Below, one piece after another: positions 16,666 through 26,450 of a DNA stretch of 64,000 nt. Below the pieces are notes generated by a model, which worked only from the letters and a program-made list of their open reading frames with translations, was not told where the DNA came from and made no database searches. The translations under genes were made by a program, and so were the position numbers. Every line of letters starts with the position of its first letter. Position 1 is the stretch's first letter. Origin of the DNA: Ferdinandcohnia humi_A (GTDB lineage Bacteria > Bacillota > Bacilli > Bacillales > Bacillaceae_L); contig JBLKRX010000002.1 of NCBI GenBank assembly GCA_047608075.1, forward strand, positions 211,416 through 275,415, in the 5' to 3' direction.

Positions 16666-19025
16666 TACTTAATTGCCTCCTCAAGCGATAGCGAACCTTT
16701 ATTTATTGTATCAAACCAATGCTTTAGCTGTTGATATGATGAATACAATAATTGCTTCTCCAATTCAATTCTTTGTACCTTTAATTGGTATGTTTTCGAT
16801 TCAGTCAAATCTCTTTTCTTAGCTTGATTTGATAAAGAGATAAATCCCTTGTCTATTTTAACAAATTCTAATTCAAAAAACACCTTTGACATAAAATCTA
16901 TTGTTTCCCTTGACCATCCTCTATACTTTGCTAGGTCTGCAGCATATCTATTCATGTCAAACGGGCCCTTTTTAGAGAGAAATGCATAAAACCATTTGAA
17001 GTGTTCTCTCGTAGGGATTGTACTAAAAAAATGTTCCTGTTCATGATAAAACAGCGTATATATTCTACTTGGAAAAGTAGCTTCAAACAGAGCTTTTATA
17101 AGTATGTCTTCATCAGGTAGATCTAGTAATACAACATACTTTGAATCCAATTGAGCATCTCTAGCTTCTTCATAGCTTTTGACAAATAGAATCTCATTTT
17201 CTCTATTCGTTATGTTGAGTTTGGTAATTGTATCCTTCGAAAATGCAATTAGCTGAAGTTTATCATCATCTATTTTACTTAAGTATGATGAAAAATCTTT
17301 CATTCCCCTAATATCAAACAATTGCCATTCATGAACTGCAACATCCTGTAACATGATTTGAGGCTTTCTACTATTGTTCCACTCATTAATCGTTAATTCA
17401 CCGATTACAGAAAGCTTTGATAGGGGAGAAATACCTTCACTTACATAACCCATGCCAAAACCAACAGCATCCAACGTTAATGGCTCTTGCTGTAAAACAA
17501 CTTTTAAGTGGCTTTGATCCGCCCCAATTTTACGAAGACTAGAAATTTCAACTTCGTGGATTAATACCTTTGGCTTGGGATTCCCCATTCCAAAAGGGGA
17601 GAGTTTATTCATCTCTAAAATGGTCTCAATTGTTATATCACTAAGCAAACAAGACGTGTCAACAATTGTGATTGGTTGAAAATCCTCTGGGGTTAATACT
17701 TGATTAGCTATATCAATAAGCCTTTTTCTTAGTTCGTCGATATTCGATACTTCAAGCGTCATTCCCGCTGCCATTGGATGTCCACCAAAATGTGGAAGTA
17801 TATCTCGACACGTAGACAAGCTTTCAAATAAATTATAGCCTTCTATACTTCTTGCTGAACCCTTTGCAAGTCCCTTTTCAGGATCAATACTTAACACAAT
17901 CGTTGGCCGATAAAAACGTTCCACTAATCTGGATGCAACAATTCCAATTACACCTGAGTTCCAACCCTCTCTCGCAATGACAAGGACTGGATTTGAAGAA
18001 GGTGGAAACTTTTCCTCGACCTCTTTGATTGCTTCTTCGGTCATCTGATTTACTAAGTGCTGTCGCTCCTTATTTAAATCGTCGATTTCATCGGCAATCA
18101 TTGCTGCCTCTTCTGGGTCAAAAGTCATCAGTAAATGAACAGCTGGGTCAGCTGAACCGAGTCGACCGACAGCATTAATTCTTGGACCAATTGCAAACCC
18201 GACTGTTTCTTCATTAACTTCACTACTATCGATACGTGCCTTTTTAAGTAATGCTTTTATACCTGGGCGAGTCGTTGATTGAAGTGCACGGATTCCTCGC
18301 TTTGCAAGCAAACGATTTTCATCATGCAAAGGTACGAGGTCAGCAATTGTCCCTATGACAGCTACATCCAGAAGATCTGTTGGGACTTCACCTCTGAGTG
18401 CATGTGCAACCTTGAAAGCAACCCCTACACCTGCCAGTTCCTTAAAGGGATATTGACTGTTAGGCTTTTTGGGATGAATAATAGCAGTTGCTGCAGGTAA
18501 CTCGGGACCTGGCTCATGGTGGTCGGTAATAATCAAGTCAATCCCTAGTTCTTTTGCAATCTCCGCTTCATGGAGTGCTGATATTCCGGTATCTACAGTT
18601 ATAATTAACGAAAATCCCTCACTCTTTGCCCATCTAAATGCAGTCTCATTCGGCCCGTAGCCTTCAGTAAAGCGATTTGGGATGTAAAATTCAACGTCTG
18701 CTCCTTTTTCCTTTAAAACAGTGACCATTACAGTAGTACTACTAACTCCATCTGCATCGTAGTCACCAAAAACTAGAATACGTTCATTATTGTTGATTGC
18801 ACGTGTAATTCTATCAATTGCAACATCCATTTGATCCAACAAATATGGGTCATGGAAATCAATGTCTTCTATATTCAAAAACTCACGAGCAGCTTCAACG
18901 GTTGTAAGCCCTCTATTAATAAGCAGGGAGGCTACTAGAGGTGTAACTTGTAGCTCATTTATTAGTAGATTCGTTAATTCTATGTTGTTTTCATTTACCT
19001 TCCATCGAGTTTTTGATTGTAACAT
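16665..19025 (-). CDS. recJ: Single-stranded-DNA-specific 5'-3' exonuclease RecJ
   Basis: A 786-residue protein of the DHH phosphoesterase superfamily acting in recombination and repair. Motifs include VFGDYDADGVSSTT (about 82-95), the DHH motif IITDHHEPGPELP, and the DHHA1 motif HFGGHPMAAG near 415. A C-terminal extension of over 200 residues is typical of Bacillus RecJ. The ATG at 19025 follows AAAGGGGTG. It is the first gene of the recJ-apt pair. Confidence 0.95.
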   Translation of the reverse strand: MLQSKTRWKVNENNIELTNLLINELQVTPLVASLLINRGLTTVEAAREFLNIEDIDFHDPYLLDQMDVAIDRITRAINNNERILVFGDYDADGVSSTTVMVTVLKEKGADVEFYIPNRFTEGYGPNETAFRWAKSEGFSLIITVDTGISALHEAEIAKELGIDLIITDHHEPGPELPAATAIIHPKKPNSQYPFKELAGVGVAFKVAHALRGEVPTDLLDVAVIGTIADLVPLHDENRLLAKRGIRALQSTTRPGIKALLKKARIDSSEVNEETVGFAIGPRINAVGRLGSADPAVHLLMTFDPEEAAMIADEIDDLNKERQHLVNQMTEEAIKEVEEKFPPSSNPVLVIAREGWNSGVIGIVASRLVERFYRPTIVLSIDPEKGLAKGSARSIEGYNLFESLSTCRDILPHFGGHPMAAGMTLEVSNIDELRKRLIDIANQVLTPEDFQPITIVDTSCLLSDITIETILEMNKLSPFGMGNPKPKVLIHEVEISSLRKIGADQSHLKVVLQQEPLTLDAVGFGMGYVSEGISPLSKLSVIGELTINEWNNSRKPQIMLQDVAVHEWQLFDIRGMKDFSSYLSKIDDDKLQLIAFSKDTITKLNITNRENEILFVKSYEEARDAQLDSKYVVLLDLPDEDILIKALFEATFPSRIYTLFYHEQEHFFSTIPTREHFKWFYAFLSKKGPFDMNRYAADLAKYRGWSRETIDFMSKVFFELEFVKIDKGFISLSNQAKKRDLTESKTYQLKVQRIELEKQLLYSSYQQLKHWFDTINKGSLSLEEAIK

Positions 19026-19096
19026 CGTTTCACCCCTTTAACCTCACTATTATATCGAAGGATAGGGAGGGTTACAATGAAAATAAGACAATTTCA

Positions 19097-19990
19097 TTAA
19101 TCGTCTTCTGAATATGGGTTAATATGAACAAAAACATTATTAACATGTGCCTGTTCCATTAATTTAGCTTTTACCGTTTTTCCAACCCTATGTCCTTCTT
19201 CAACCGTCATATAAGGGTCGACTGAAATTTTCAAATCAACGATTACATAGTGGCCATGCTCCCGTGCATGTAATTCAGTAACCTTTTTAACCTCAGGTAC
19301 TGACATGACTATGTCTCTCATCTCTGTTGTCTCTTCTTCATGTAGAACATGATCTAATGTCGTATGTATTGCTTCTGTTCCAAATTCCCAAGCCATTTTT
19401 AAGATTAAAATGGCAACAAATAACCCTGCTACTGGATCTGCATATACAAGCCAATCAAGACCAAGGTATCCCCCAATTATTGCTCCTAAAATTCCAACAA
19501 GTGTAGCAAGGGAAGCGAAAACATCAGATCGGTCGTCGTACGCATTAATTATTAATGCATCACTTTTAATTTTTTTTCCAAGTCTATATTTGTATCGGAA
19601 CATGATTTCCTTAATTACGATGGAAAAAAGTACAGCATAAATGGCCATTGTTTTTGGCACATGGATAGGTTGAAAAAATGCCTCAACGGAATTCCGTCCG
19701 ATTTCAAAACCAACTAACACAAGTAATACCGCAACAATAATTGCTGCAATAGATTCTGCCTTTCCATGACCATACGGATGATCTTCGTCTGGTGGACGTT
19801 TTGCTGCACGAACCCCCACATAAACAGCTACAGAGCCTGCCACATCTGAAGCAGAATGAACAGCATCAGCAATTAATGCACGACTATTTGACTGAACACC
19901 AATTATCCATTTAATTGCGGCTAGCAGAATATTACCGATTACCCCAATTACGATTGCTTTTTCTGCCTGTTTAAAACGATCTTGTTCCAA
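19097..19990 (-). CDS. Cation diffusion facilitator family metal transporter
   Basis: About 297 residues with six predicted membrane helices and the cytoplasmic C-terminal dimerisation domain. Metal-site motifs are visible in membrane segments 2 and 5 (DAVHSASDVAGS and YDDRSDVFAS). The family exports Zn2+, Mn2+, Fe2+ or Co2+ by proton antiport; the cation is not determinable here. A TTG at 20008 opens the frame, but TTG 19990 is 8 bases from GGGAAGGG and starts a more usual LEQDRFKQAEKA. It lies between recJ and secDF, where B. subtilis has yrvC/yrvD. Confidence 0.88.
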   Translation of the reverse strand: MEQDRFKQAEKAIVIGVIGNILLAAIKWIIGVQSNSRALIADAVHSASDVAGSVAVYVGVRAAKRPPDEDHPYGHGKAESIAAIIVAVLLVLVGFEIGRNSVEAFFQPIHVPKTMAIYAVLFSIVIKEIMFRYKYRLGKKIKSDALIINAYDDRSDVFASLATLVGILGAIIGGYLGLDWLVYADPVAGLFVAILILKMAWEFGTEAIHTTLDHVLHEEETTEMRDIVMSVPEVKKVTELHAREHGHYVIVDLKISVDPYMTVEEGHRVGKTVKAKLMEQAHVNNVFVHINPYSEDD

Positions 19991-20230
19991 AATATACACC
20001 CTTCCCAATCACACATAAGATCGTAAATATCTTTCAGTCTTAACTTTCCTATGTACTTTTCTCTTCTCCATCAGCGCACCCTATGATTTTTCTGACATGC
20101 ATTTTAGTTTATCCAAAATCATAATACCTATCAAGTAAACACTTCTTAACATAGCGCTTTGGATACCTGTTCATAGGTGATAAAGAAAAAAATCTAAAGA
20201 AACTATGTCCTGTGAAAATATGAATTAATT

Positions 20231-20252
20231 ATTGATACTTAAAAGTATCAAT
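20231..20252. promoter_or_regulatory. 22-bp perfect palindrome upstream of the CDF transporter gene
   Basis: ATTGATACTT-AA-AAGTATCAAT is perfectly symmetrical and lies in the 342-base gap between secDF and the CDF gene. It could be a repressor operator or an RNA hairpin. No T-run follows on either strand, so it is not a classical terminator. Nothing else is evident in this gap apart from the secDF terminator. Confidence 0.4.
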
Positions 20253-20317
20253 GCAATATACCTGAATTTATAGCTTTGAGTACCATTCAAAACTTTGCAA
20301 CAAAATTTCATATCAAA

Positions 20318-20351
20318 GTAAAGAGTCGTGAATTACTCACGACTCTTTACT
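20318..20351 (-). terminator. Terminator of secDF
   Basis: AAAGAGTCGTG/CACGACTCTTT stem (extended by AGTA/TACT), followed on the minus strand by a short T-rich tail. It overlaps the secDF stop codon. Confidence 0.8.
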
Positions 20352-22597
20352 TATACTTCAGTTTCAGGTTCAGTTTTCACGTTCCGTTTTCTTATCATTT
20401 GCTTATGCTTCCAAACTAACCAAAGCTGTGCCGCAATAAAGATAGATGAATACATACCGGCAATTAATCCAATTGTTAATGCAAATGAGAAATTAGTAAT
20501 TGCTTGTCCTCCAAAAATGAGTAACGCAACACTTGTAAAAATAACTGTTATAGCTGTATTTACAGAACGACCTAATGTTTGTCTCAATCCACGATTAACG
20601 ATGATTGCAAGGTCTTCATACGTTTTAATTCGCTTCTTCTTCTTATACAGCTCTCTTATCCTGTCGAACGTTACAATTGTATCGTTAATGGAGTAACCAA
20701 TAATCGTTAGGATTGCAGCTATAAAGGTTACATCCACTTCAAGGCGAGTAATACTAAAGAACACTATTACAAAAAAAGCGTCATGAATGAGAGCGACAAT
20801 TGCCGCTAAACCCATCAACCATTCAAAACGGAATGCTACATATATAATTATACCAAGGGATGCTATCAAACTGGCAATGAATGCATTTCTGGCAAGTTCC
20901 TTACCAACAGTAGGTGACACTGTACTTATGCTTGGATCTGAACCATATACATCCTTAAAGTGACCTTTAACATGATTTACTTCATCTTTCGTTAAAACCT
21001 TATCAAATCGAGCAACACCAATTTCACTTTTATCACCGGAAATAATAATTTCCTTCGCCTCTAAATCAAGCTTCTTTAATTCATCTGTAAATTCTACTTG
21101 TGTAATCGGATGATCAGCTAATACTTCCATACGTGTACCGCTGACAAAATCAATACCAAGATTTAACCTAAAAATAGCCAAGACTGCAATTCCAATAACA
21201 ACCATTAACCCTGACGCAATAAAGAATTTATTTTTATGTTTTGCAAAGTCAAATCGATCAAACTTTGTTGGGTAATCCCCTTCTTCGTCGGCATCAGCGA
21301 GATTTCTTATTTGGCTCTGCTTAACGCCAAAGAATCCTGGCTTTTTATTAAGAATACGGCTATTTACCCATAGTCCAAGAAGCAATCTACTTCCATATAC
21401 TGCAGTGAAAAAGCTTAACAAGATACTAACAATTAACATAATGGCAAAGCCTTTTACAGCACTTGTACCAAAGATAAATAGGACTACACCTGCTAAAATC
21501 GTTGTAATATTAGCATCAAAAATCGTCCAGAATGAATTTTTGCTACCAGCTCTATAAGCAGATAAAACAGTTTTACCTGCTTTTATTTCCTCTTTAATCC
21601 TCTCGTACGTAATAATATTGGCATCTACAGCCATACCTACCCCGAGAATTAAAGCAGCTATACCTGGTAAAGTTAGAACAGCATTCATCCAATCGAATAC
21701 AAGTAAATTTAAATAAATAAAAACACTTAATGCTATTACAGCGATAAGTCCGGGTAAACGGTAGAAGAATAACATAAACAAAAATACTAAACCAATACCG
21801 ATAACCCCTGCAAAAATTGTTTTATCAAGTGCTTGCTCACCAAATTTAGCTCCAACTGAAGTTGAATAAATTTCCTTTAAATCTACTGGTAGAGCACCTG
21901 CATTTAATAATGATGCAAGCTCTTTCGCAGATTCAACCGTAAAGTTCGGTCCTTCAATTGTAACTGTTTTTGAGTTAAATACTTCTCCTACAGATGCAGC
22001 AGAAAGAAATTTTGGGTTAGTCTTTGCAGCTTCTGCTTTATAAGAGTCTACACCTTCTTCAAAATCTAACCAAATTACCATTAGGTTATCTGGATATAAA
22101 TCAAGAACCTTTTGTGTTGCATTTTTAAGATCGTCTGAATCTTTTACAGTTAAAGAAACGCTAGGTCTTCCCTGTTGGTCAAATGCTTGATTCGCTCCAT
22201 TTTGAGCCAACTGTGAACCGTCCAAAAGCACATTGTCATTTACATCTCGAAATGTAAGCTTTGCTTGTGTGGATAAAATTTCACGGACTTTTTGTTGGTC
22301 ATCGACACCCGCTAATTGCACACGAATGCGATTTTCACCTTCAATTTGGATATTCGGTTCACTTACTCCTAAAACACTTACGCGGTTATTTAACGCATTT
22401 ACTGTACTAACTAATGCCTCTTTATCAATGACATCGCCTTCTTTAGCTGGTAGAACCTCATATAAGATCTCAAATCCACCCTGAAGATCGAGTCCGAGCT
22501 TAATATTTTTTGCTGTATCTGTACCAGTAACTCCAATTATGCTTCCTAATAAGAGTACTAGTAAGAAAAACGCAACGATGCGGCCTCTTTTTACCAT
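20351..22597 (-). CDS. secDF: SecDF, fused protein translocase accessory subunit
   Basis: A 748-residue natural fusion of SecD and SecF with 12 predicted membrane helices. The SecD half has the large extracytoplasmic P1 domain (about 35-260) and KLGLDLQGGFEI near the start. The SecF half begins near 430 with RFDFAKHKNKFF and carries NLGIDFVSGTRMEV. SecDF uses the proton gradient to pull exported proteins from SecYEG. B. subtilis also has the fused form (737 residues). YajC, its partner, is coded a few kilobases away at 26.1 kb. Confidence 0.96.
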   Translation of the reverse strand: MVKRGRIVAFFLLVLLLGSIIGVTGTDTAKNIKLGLDLQGGFEILYEVLPAKEGDVIDKEALVSTVNALNNRVSVLGVSEPNIQIEGENRIRVQLAGVDDQQKVREILSTQAKLTFRDVNDNVLLDGSQLAQNGANQAFDQQGRPSVSLTVKDSDDLKNATQKVLDLYPDNLMVIWLDFEEGVDSYKAEAAKTNPKFLSAASVGEVFNSKTVTIEGPNFTVESAKELASLLNAGALPVDLKEIYSTSVGAKFGEQALDKTIFAGVIGIGLVFLFMLFFYRLPGLIAVIALSVFIYLNLLVFDWMNAVLTLPGIAALILGVGMAVDANIITYERIKEEIKAGKTVLSAYRAGSKNSFWTIFDANITTILAGVVLFIFGTSAVKGFAIMLIVSILLSFFTAVYGSRLLLGLWVNSRILNKKPGFFGVKQSQIRNLADADEEGDYPTKFDRFDFAKHKNKFFIASGLMVVIGIAVLAIFRLNLGIDFVSGTRMEVLADHPITQVEFTDELKKLDLEAKEIIISGDKSEIGVARFDKVLTKDEVNHVKGHFKDVYGSDPSISTVSPTVGKELARNAFIASLIASLGIIIYVAFRFEWLMGLAAIVALIHDAFFVIVFFSITRLEVDVTFIAAILTIIGYSINDTIVTFDRIRELYKKKKRIKTYEDLAIIVNRGLRQTLGRSVNTAITVIFTSVALLIFGGQAITNFSFALTIGLIAGMYSSIFIAAQLWLVWKHKQMIRKRNVKTEPETEV

Positions 22598-22719
22598 ATG
22601 TATGTATTTCCTCCTTTTTCTAGCCGAAAAACAAATAGCTTGTCCTTCAAGCTCCCACTACACAATTATGAAACAATGCCAATTTCATGTCAATTCGGTA
22701 ATAATGGTAAATTCAACGC

Positions 22720-23022
22720 CTACAAAAGTTTTTCTAGGACGTCTTTTCCTTCACCTTCAAACCAATTTGGAGCTTTAAAAGCCTCTACTGTTACATAATT
22801 CATATAATCCCCAACCTTTACAGTCAGGATATCATTTACAATTTGATGTATTGGTTTTTCTTCACTAACCTTTTTCCATGTTTTATTTTTTAGGAAATTC
22901 CATAGCTCGTCCTCTGTTACCTTGTCATAGCCATATAAGTCAAACTCTTCAAGCTTACTTTTCAATGCAGGGGCAACTGATTCACGAAAGCTATCAAATA
23001 AATGCGTATCTTTTTGGCTCAC
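22720..23022 (-). CDS. comN: ComN-like post-transcriptional regulator
   Basis: A 100-residue soluble protein starting at GTG 23022 behind AGGAGAG. It matches the YrzD/ComN family (post-transcriptional regulator), with the core YDKVTEDELWNFLKNKTWK and the C-terminal VGDYMNYVTVEA. In B. subtilis ComN promotes comE mRNA accumulation and localises to septa and poles with DivIVA. Position between secDF and spoVB is conserved. A link with the pilus genes far downstream is only a possibility. Confidence 0.85.
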   Translation of the reverse strand: MSQKDTHLFDSFRESVAPALKSKLEEFDLYGYDKVTEDELWNFLKNKTWKKVSEEKPIHQIVNDILTVKVGDYMNYVTVEAFKAPNWFEGEGKDVLEKLL

Positions 23023-23066
23023 AATTCATCTCTCCTACTTTTTCAACTGTATCTATATAATACTTG

Positions 23067-23096
23067 TCATGCTTGGACACCTAACTCGCATATAGT
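23067..23096 (+). promoter_or_regulatory. Candidate sigma-E promoter of spoVB
   Basis: TCATGCTT, 14 bases, CATATAGT, about 45 bases upstream of the spoVB start. Each element matches the mother-cell sigma-E consensus at 6 of 8 positions; spoVB is sigma-E dependent in B. subtilis. Confidence 0.4.
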
Positions 23097-23141
23097 TAAT
23101 TGTAAATGATATCACCTTTTTTGAGAAGGTAGGGAAACGAA

Positions 23142-24710
23142 TTGTCAAAGCAAACATTCCTAAAGGGAACCCTTATTTTAATTATAGCTGGACTTATCAC
23201 GAGAATATTAGGTTTTATTAATAGAATTGTGGTCGCAAGGTTGATAGGTGAAGAGGGAGTAGGACTGTATATGATGGCTATCCCTACTTATGTCCTAACA
23301 ATTACATTAACACAAATGGGATTACCTGTTGCAATTTCAAAATTAGTGGCTGAGGCTGAAGCACAGGGTGATAGACGTAAAATTAAAAAGATATTAGTGG
23401 TTTCGCTTTCTATTACTGGGACTTTAAGTATTCTTTTTACACCATTGATGATATTCCTAGCACCACTTTTATCTGAAACACTACTAACGGATGAAAGAAC
23501 TTATTATCCACTATTAGCAATCTCACCTATTGTTCCAATCGTAGCAATTTCATCTGTTCTTCGTGGTTATTTCCAAGGAAGACAGAATATGAAGCCTCCT
23601 GCTTACTCTCAGGTAATTGAGCAAGTTGTTAGGATAACATTAGTGTACTTGTTTACTAAAGCATTTTTGCCGTATGGTATAGAATATGCTGCTGCAGGTG
23701 CTATGCTTTCAGCGGTTGTTGGAGAGCTTATGTCCCTCATCTACCTCTTTTTCATGTTTAAAATGAAAAAGAGAATTCGAATACGTAAAGACTTTTTCAA
23801 ATTTGCTAAAGACGGGAAGGAAACATTTCACGATCTTACGAGAATCGGAATACCAACCTTAGGAAGCAGGTTAATAGGCTCTGTCTCTTGGTTTTTTGAG
23901 CCAATCGTTGTTGCCCAAAGCTTGGCAATAGCTGGGGTTGTGACTCATATTGCAACACGTCAGTACGGAGAACTAACAGGTTTTGCATTGCCACTATTGA
24001 TGCTTCCATCGTTCATAACGTACTCACTTTCTACAGCACTCGTACCTGCCATTAGTGAGGCTGCAGCCAAAAAACAAACATTATTAATTGAGTATAGACT
24101 CAAGCAAGCTCTTCGATTATCACTAGTTTCAGGAGGATTAGCGATTGTCATTTTGTACGTATTTGCATCACCTGTTATGGAACTCATGTATGGAAATAGC
24201 AATTCAGCTATTTATATTAAAATAATGGCACCTTTCTTTATTTTTTACTATTTTCAAGGACCACTTCAGGCGACCCTACAAGCGCTAGATTTAGCAAAAG
24301 CCGCAATGATTAATAGTTTTATTGGAAATCTTGTCAAAACAGCAGCCATTTTTATTCTTGCTACAAGACCATCGCTAGGAATTATGGGTGCAGCACTGGC
24401 AATCATGATTGGAATGGTGCTCGTAACACTTCTTCATTTTTCAACAATTGTGAAGGTAATCTCCTATAGCTTTTATGTAAGAGATTATGTTAAAAGCTTT
24501 GTCACAATGATTCTTTCAGGCTTAGCTGGTCACTACTTTTATATAAATTTTCTAATTGGCTCTTCACTAGTTGTTAAGACGCTCGTTGCCATACTTGTAA
24601 CTTCGGTCGTCTACTTTATTCTCTTACTTTTATTTAGACTTCTTACTAAAGAAGAAATCAGACGAATTCCATTAATCGGTCCAAAGCTATCTGGTATGCT
24701 TTTTTCATAG
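23142..24710 (+). CDS. spoVB: Stage V sporulation protein B (MOP-superfamily lipid flippase)
   Basis: A 522-residue polytopic protein with about 14 membrane helices, starting at TTG 23142 behind AAGGTAGGG. The N-terminus (FLKGTLILIIAGLITRILGF) and the motif YFQGRQNMKPPAYSQVIEQ match SpoVB. The family belongs to the MurJ/polysaccharide-exporter superfamily; SpoVB is needed for spore cortex synthesis, probably flipping lipid-linked precursors in the mother cell. It is transcribed alone, divergent from comN. A perfect hairpin GTGGTATCCA/TGGATACCAC follows at about 24727-24752. Confidence 0.95.
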   Translation: MSKQTFLKGTLILIIAGLITRILGFINRIVVARLIGEEGVGLYMMAIPTYVLTITLTQMGLPVAISKLVAEAEAQGDRRKIKKILVVSLSITGTLSILFTPLMIFLAPLLSETLLTDERTYYPLLAISPIVPIVAISSVLRGYFQGRQNMKPPAYSQVIEQVVRITLVYLFTKAFLPYGIEYAAAGAMLSAVVGELMSLIYLFFMFKMKKRIRIRKDFFKFAKDGKETFHDLTRIGIPTLGSRLIGSVSWFFEPIVVAQSLAIAGVVTHIATRQYGELTGFALPLLMLPSFITYSLSTALVPAISEAAAKKQTLLIEYRLKQALRLSLVSGGLAIVILYVFASPVMELMYGNSNSAIYIKIMAPFFIFYYFQGPLQATLQALDLAKAAMINSFIGNLVKTAAIFILATRPSLGIMGAALAIMIGMVLVTLLHFSTIVKVISYSFYVRDYVKSFVTMILSGLAGHYFYINFLIGSSLVVKTLVAILVTSVVYFILLLLFRLLTKEEIRRIPLIGPKLSGMLFS

Positions 24711-24824
24711 GCTGCTCTGTTAATAGGTGGTATCCAAGGTTATGGATACCACAATGTTTATACCAAATTTAAAGCCTCATTCAATGGCAAACCCCCTTAA
24801 TCCTCCCTTTCAAATTAAAACACC

Positions 24825-24861
24825 AAAAGGTAACCGTTTTGTCAGAGCGGTTACCTTTTTT
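24825..24861. terminator. Bidirectional terminator between spoVB and the DUF421 gene
   Basis: AAAAGGTAACCG/CGGTTACCTTTTTT stem with a ten-base loop. It overlaps the 3' end of the convergent DUF421 gene. Confidence 0.9.
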
Positions 24862-25516
24862 CATCCTTAATATCAATATGAAACATTCCATTATGATAAC
24901 TACAGTATGAGATTTTTTTCAAATCAGTGTATCCAAGTTTTTTCAATTCTTGCCGTAGCCATAGATTCGTTTTCTTTATTTGAGATAAATGTTCATCTTG
25001 AATTTTCCCATCTAGTATAAGGGGTAAATCAATTGTGAATTTTTTTTGATTCGATGACTCGTCTTTGCTTTTTTCCATGACAGACAATTCACCTGATGAC
25101 TCTAAGATTGCAAATTCAACATCTGCTACATTTTTTATATTTTTTTCACGTAGTTGCATAAGAAGATCATCAAAATTATACCTTTGTTTCCTCATTGCAT
25201 ACTCGTCTATTTTCCCTCTGTTAATAATAACGGTTGGACGTCCATCAATGATTTCTCTAAACCTTTTACTTCGTAACGAAATTTGAGCCAACGCGTATTG
25301 GATAAGCATTAAAAGTGCCATCGGGAAAACAGAGTGTAAGATGGGGTCTTTTGTGTCTTCAATTGCAATGACAGCCATTTCTGCAATCATCATAAACACA
25401 ACTAAATCAAGTAGGCTTAATTCTCCAATTTCACGTTTACCCATTAAGCGGAAAATGAACAGGATGAGGATATAAAGTAATACCGTTCTCCCCAAAATGA
25501 CGAAATATTCCTCCAA
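24851..25516 (-). CDS. yrbG: DUF421 (YetF/YrbG-type) membrane protein
   Basis: Two or three N-terminal membrane helices (about 5-80, with FRLMGKREIGELSLLDLVVFMM) are followed by the soluble YetF domain (DGRPTVIINRGKI, then the NFDDLLMQLREK region). This is YrbG of B. subtilis. The ATG at 25552 is possible, but TTG 25516 sits 7 bases from AAGGGG and removes an atypical N-terminal extension, giving 221 residues. B. subtilis paralogue YetF has been linked to membrane stress; no biochemical role is established for YrbG. Confidence 0.85.
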   Translation of the reverse strand: MEEYFVILGRTVLLYILILFIFRLMGKREIGELSLLDLVVFMMIAEMAVIAIEDTKDPILHSVFPMALLMLIQYALAQISLRSKRFREIIDGRPTVIINRGKIDEYAMRKQRYNFDDLLMQLREKNIKNVADVEFAILESSGELSVMEKSKDESSNQKKFTIDLPLILDGKIQDEHLSQIKKTNLWLRQELKKLGYTDLKKISYCSYHNGMFHIDIKDEKR

Positions 25517-25704
25517 GATGCCACCCCTTCCCCTTATCAAGTTACAATTCATATAGACAGTGATACTTTTAGCTTGTACTAACGTTACTAAATCATAATA
25601 TCAAGGTTTTTCCAATAGCCGGTGATTTTTGTATTCTAAAATGATTTGGATCTGAATATGCTCGTACTAGGACAGGATTATTATTTTTGTTGGGAGGAAA
25701 GACC

Positions 25705-26088
25705 ATGAGAAAGATGGGAGCTGCGATGGTTTACGGTGTAGTTGCAATTTTTGTAATTGTCATCGTATCTAGTTTGCTCATTTCATTATTGTTAAGGTTT
25801 ACATCGGTTCAAGAATCTTCATTATCATGGGTAATACTAGGTGCGTCATTTATTGCATTATTTGCAGGCGGTTTTGTTTCAGGGGGGAAAGGTAAAGAAA
25901 AAGGTTGGTTAATTGGTGGAGGCACAGGTATATTATATTCAATTATTGTGTTCCTCGTTCAGTTTTTAGGGTATGATGCAACGTTTACAACTGAACAAGT
26001 AATGTATCATGTAGGCTTTTTAGCCGCAGCGGTTATTGGTGGTATATTTGGTGTGAATATGACCACACCATCTAGAAGAGAAGCTTAA
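25705..26088 (+). CDS. yrzE: TIGR04086-family (YrzE) membrane protein
   Basis: A 127-residue protein with four predicted membrane helices and a Gly-rich loop SGGKGKEKGWLIGGGTG. It matches the small YrzE membrane proteins found in spore formers at this locus. ATG 25705 follows GGGAGGAAAG; an upstream in-frame TTG at 25687 overlaps that site and is rejected. Function is unknown. Confidence 0.75.
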   Translation: MRKMGAAMVYGVVAIFVIVIVSSLLISLLLRFTSVQESSLSWVILGASFIALFAGGFVSGGKGKEKGWLIGGGTGILYSIIVFLVQFLGYDATFTTEQVMYHVGFLAAAVIGGIFGVNMTTPSRREA

Positions 26089-26100
26089 ATCATATAAGTG

Positions 26101-26131
26101 AAAAAAAGAGCGTTGCTGGAACGCTCTTTTT
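26101..26131. terminator. Bidirectional terminator between yrzE and yajC
   Basis: AAGAGCGTT/AACGCTCTT stem with a five-base loop between an A-run and a T-run, serving convergent genes. Confidence 0.9.
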
Positions 26132-26144
26132 CATTTTTATCATA

Positions 26145-26405
26145 TTAGTCTCTAATAACATCACGAACTGCTTGTTTGTCGTATGTAAGATTTGCATTAC
26201 CTGATTTGATAACTACCTTGTTTTCATCAATTGAATCGATGACACCGTGTAGTCCACCAACTGTAATCACCTTATCACCTTTTGCAAGATTTGCTTGCAT
26301 TTGTAAAGTCGCCTTCTGACGCTTTTGCTGAGGACGAATTAACAAGAAATAAAAAATAGCAAACATTAAGATTAAAGGACCAACTGTTCCTAATAAACCT
26401 TCCAT
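26145..26405 (-). CDS. yajC: YajC, Sec translocon accessory subunit
   Basis: An 86-residue single-span protein. The membrane helix (about 8-22) is followed by LIRPQQKRQKATLQMQ and the soluble part GDKVITVGGLHGVIDSI, the YajC signature. It associates with SecDF and YidC. It is the last gene of the queA-tgt-yajC group, as in B. subtilis. Confidence 0.95.
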   Translation of the reverse strand: MEGLLGTVGPLILMFAIFYFLLIRPQQKRQKATLQMQANLAKGDKVITVGGLHGVIDSIDENKVVIKSGNANLTYDKQAVRDVIRD

Positions 26406-26450
26406 TTATTTCACCCCTTTCATAAGTTAACTTTTTCGCTTCCACTTTTA

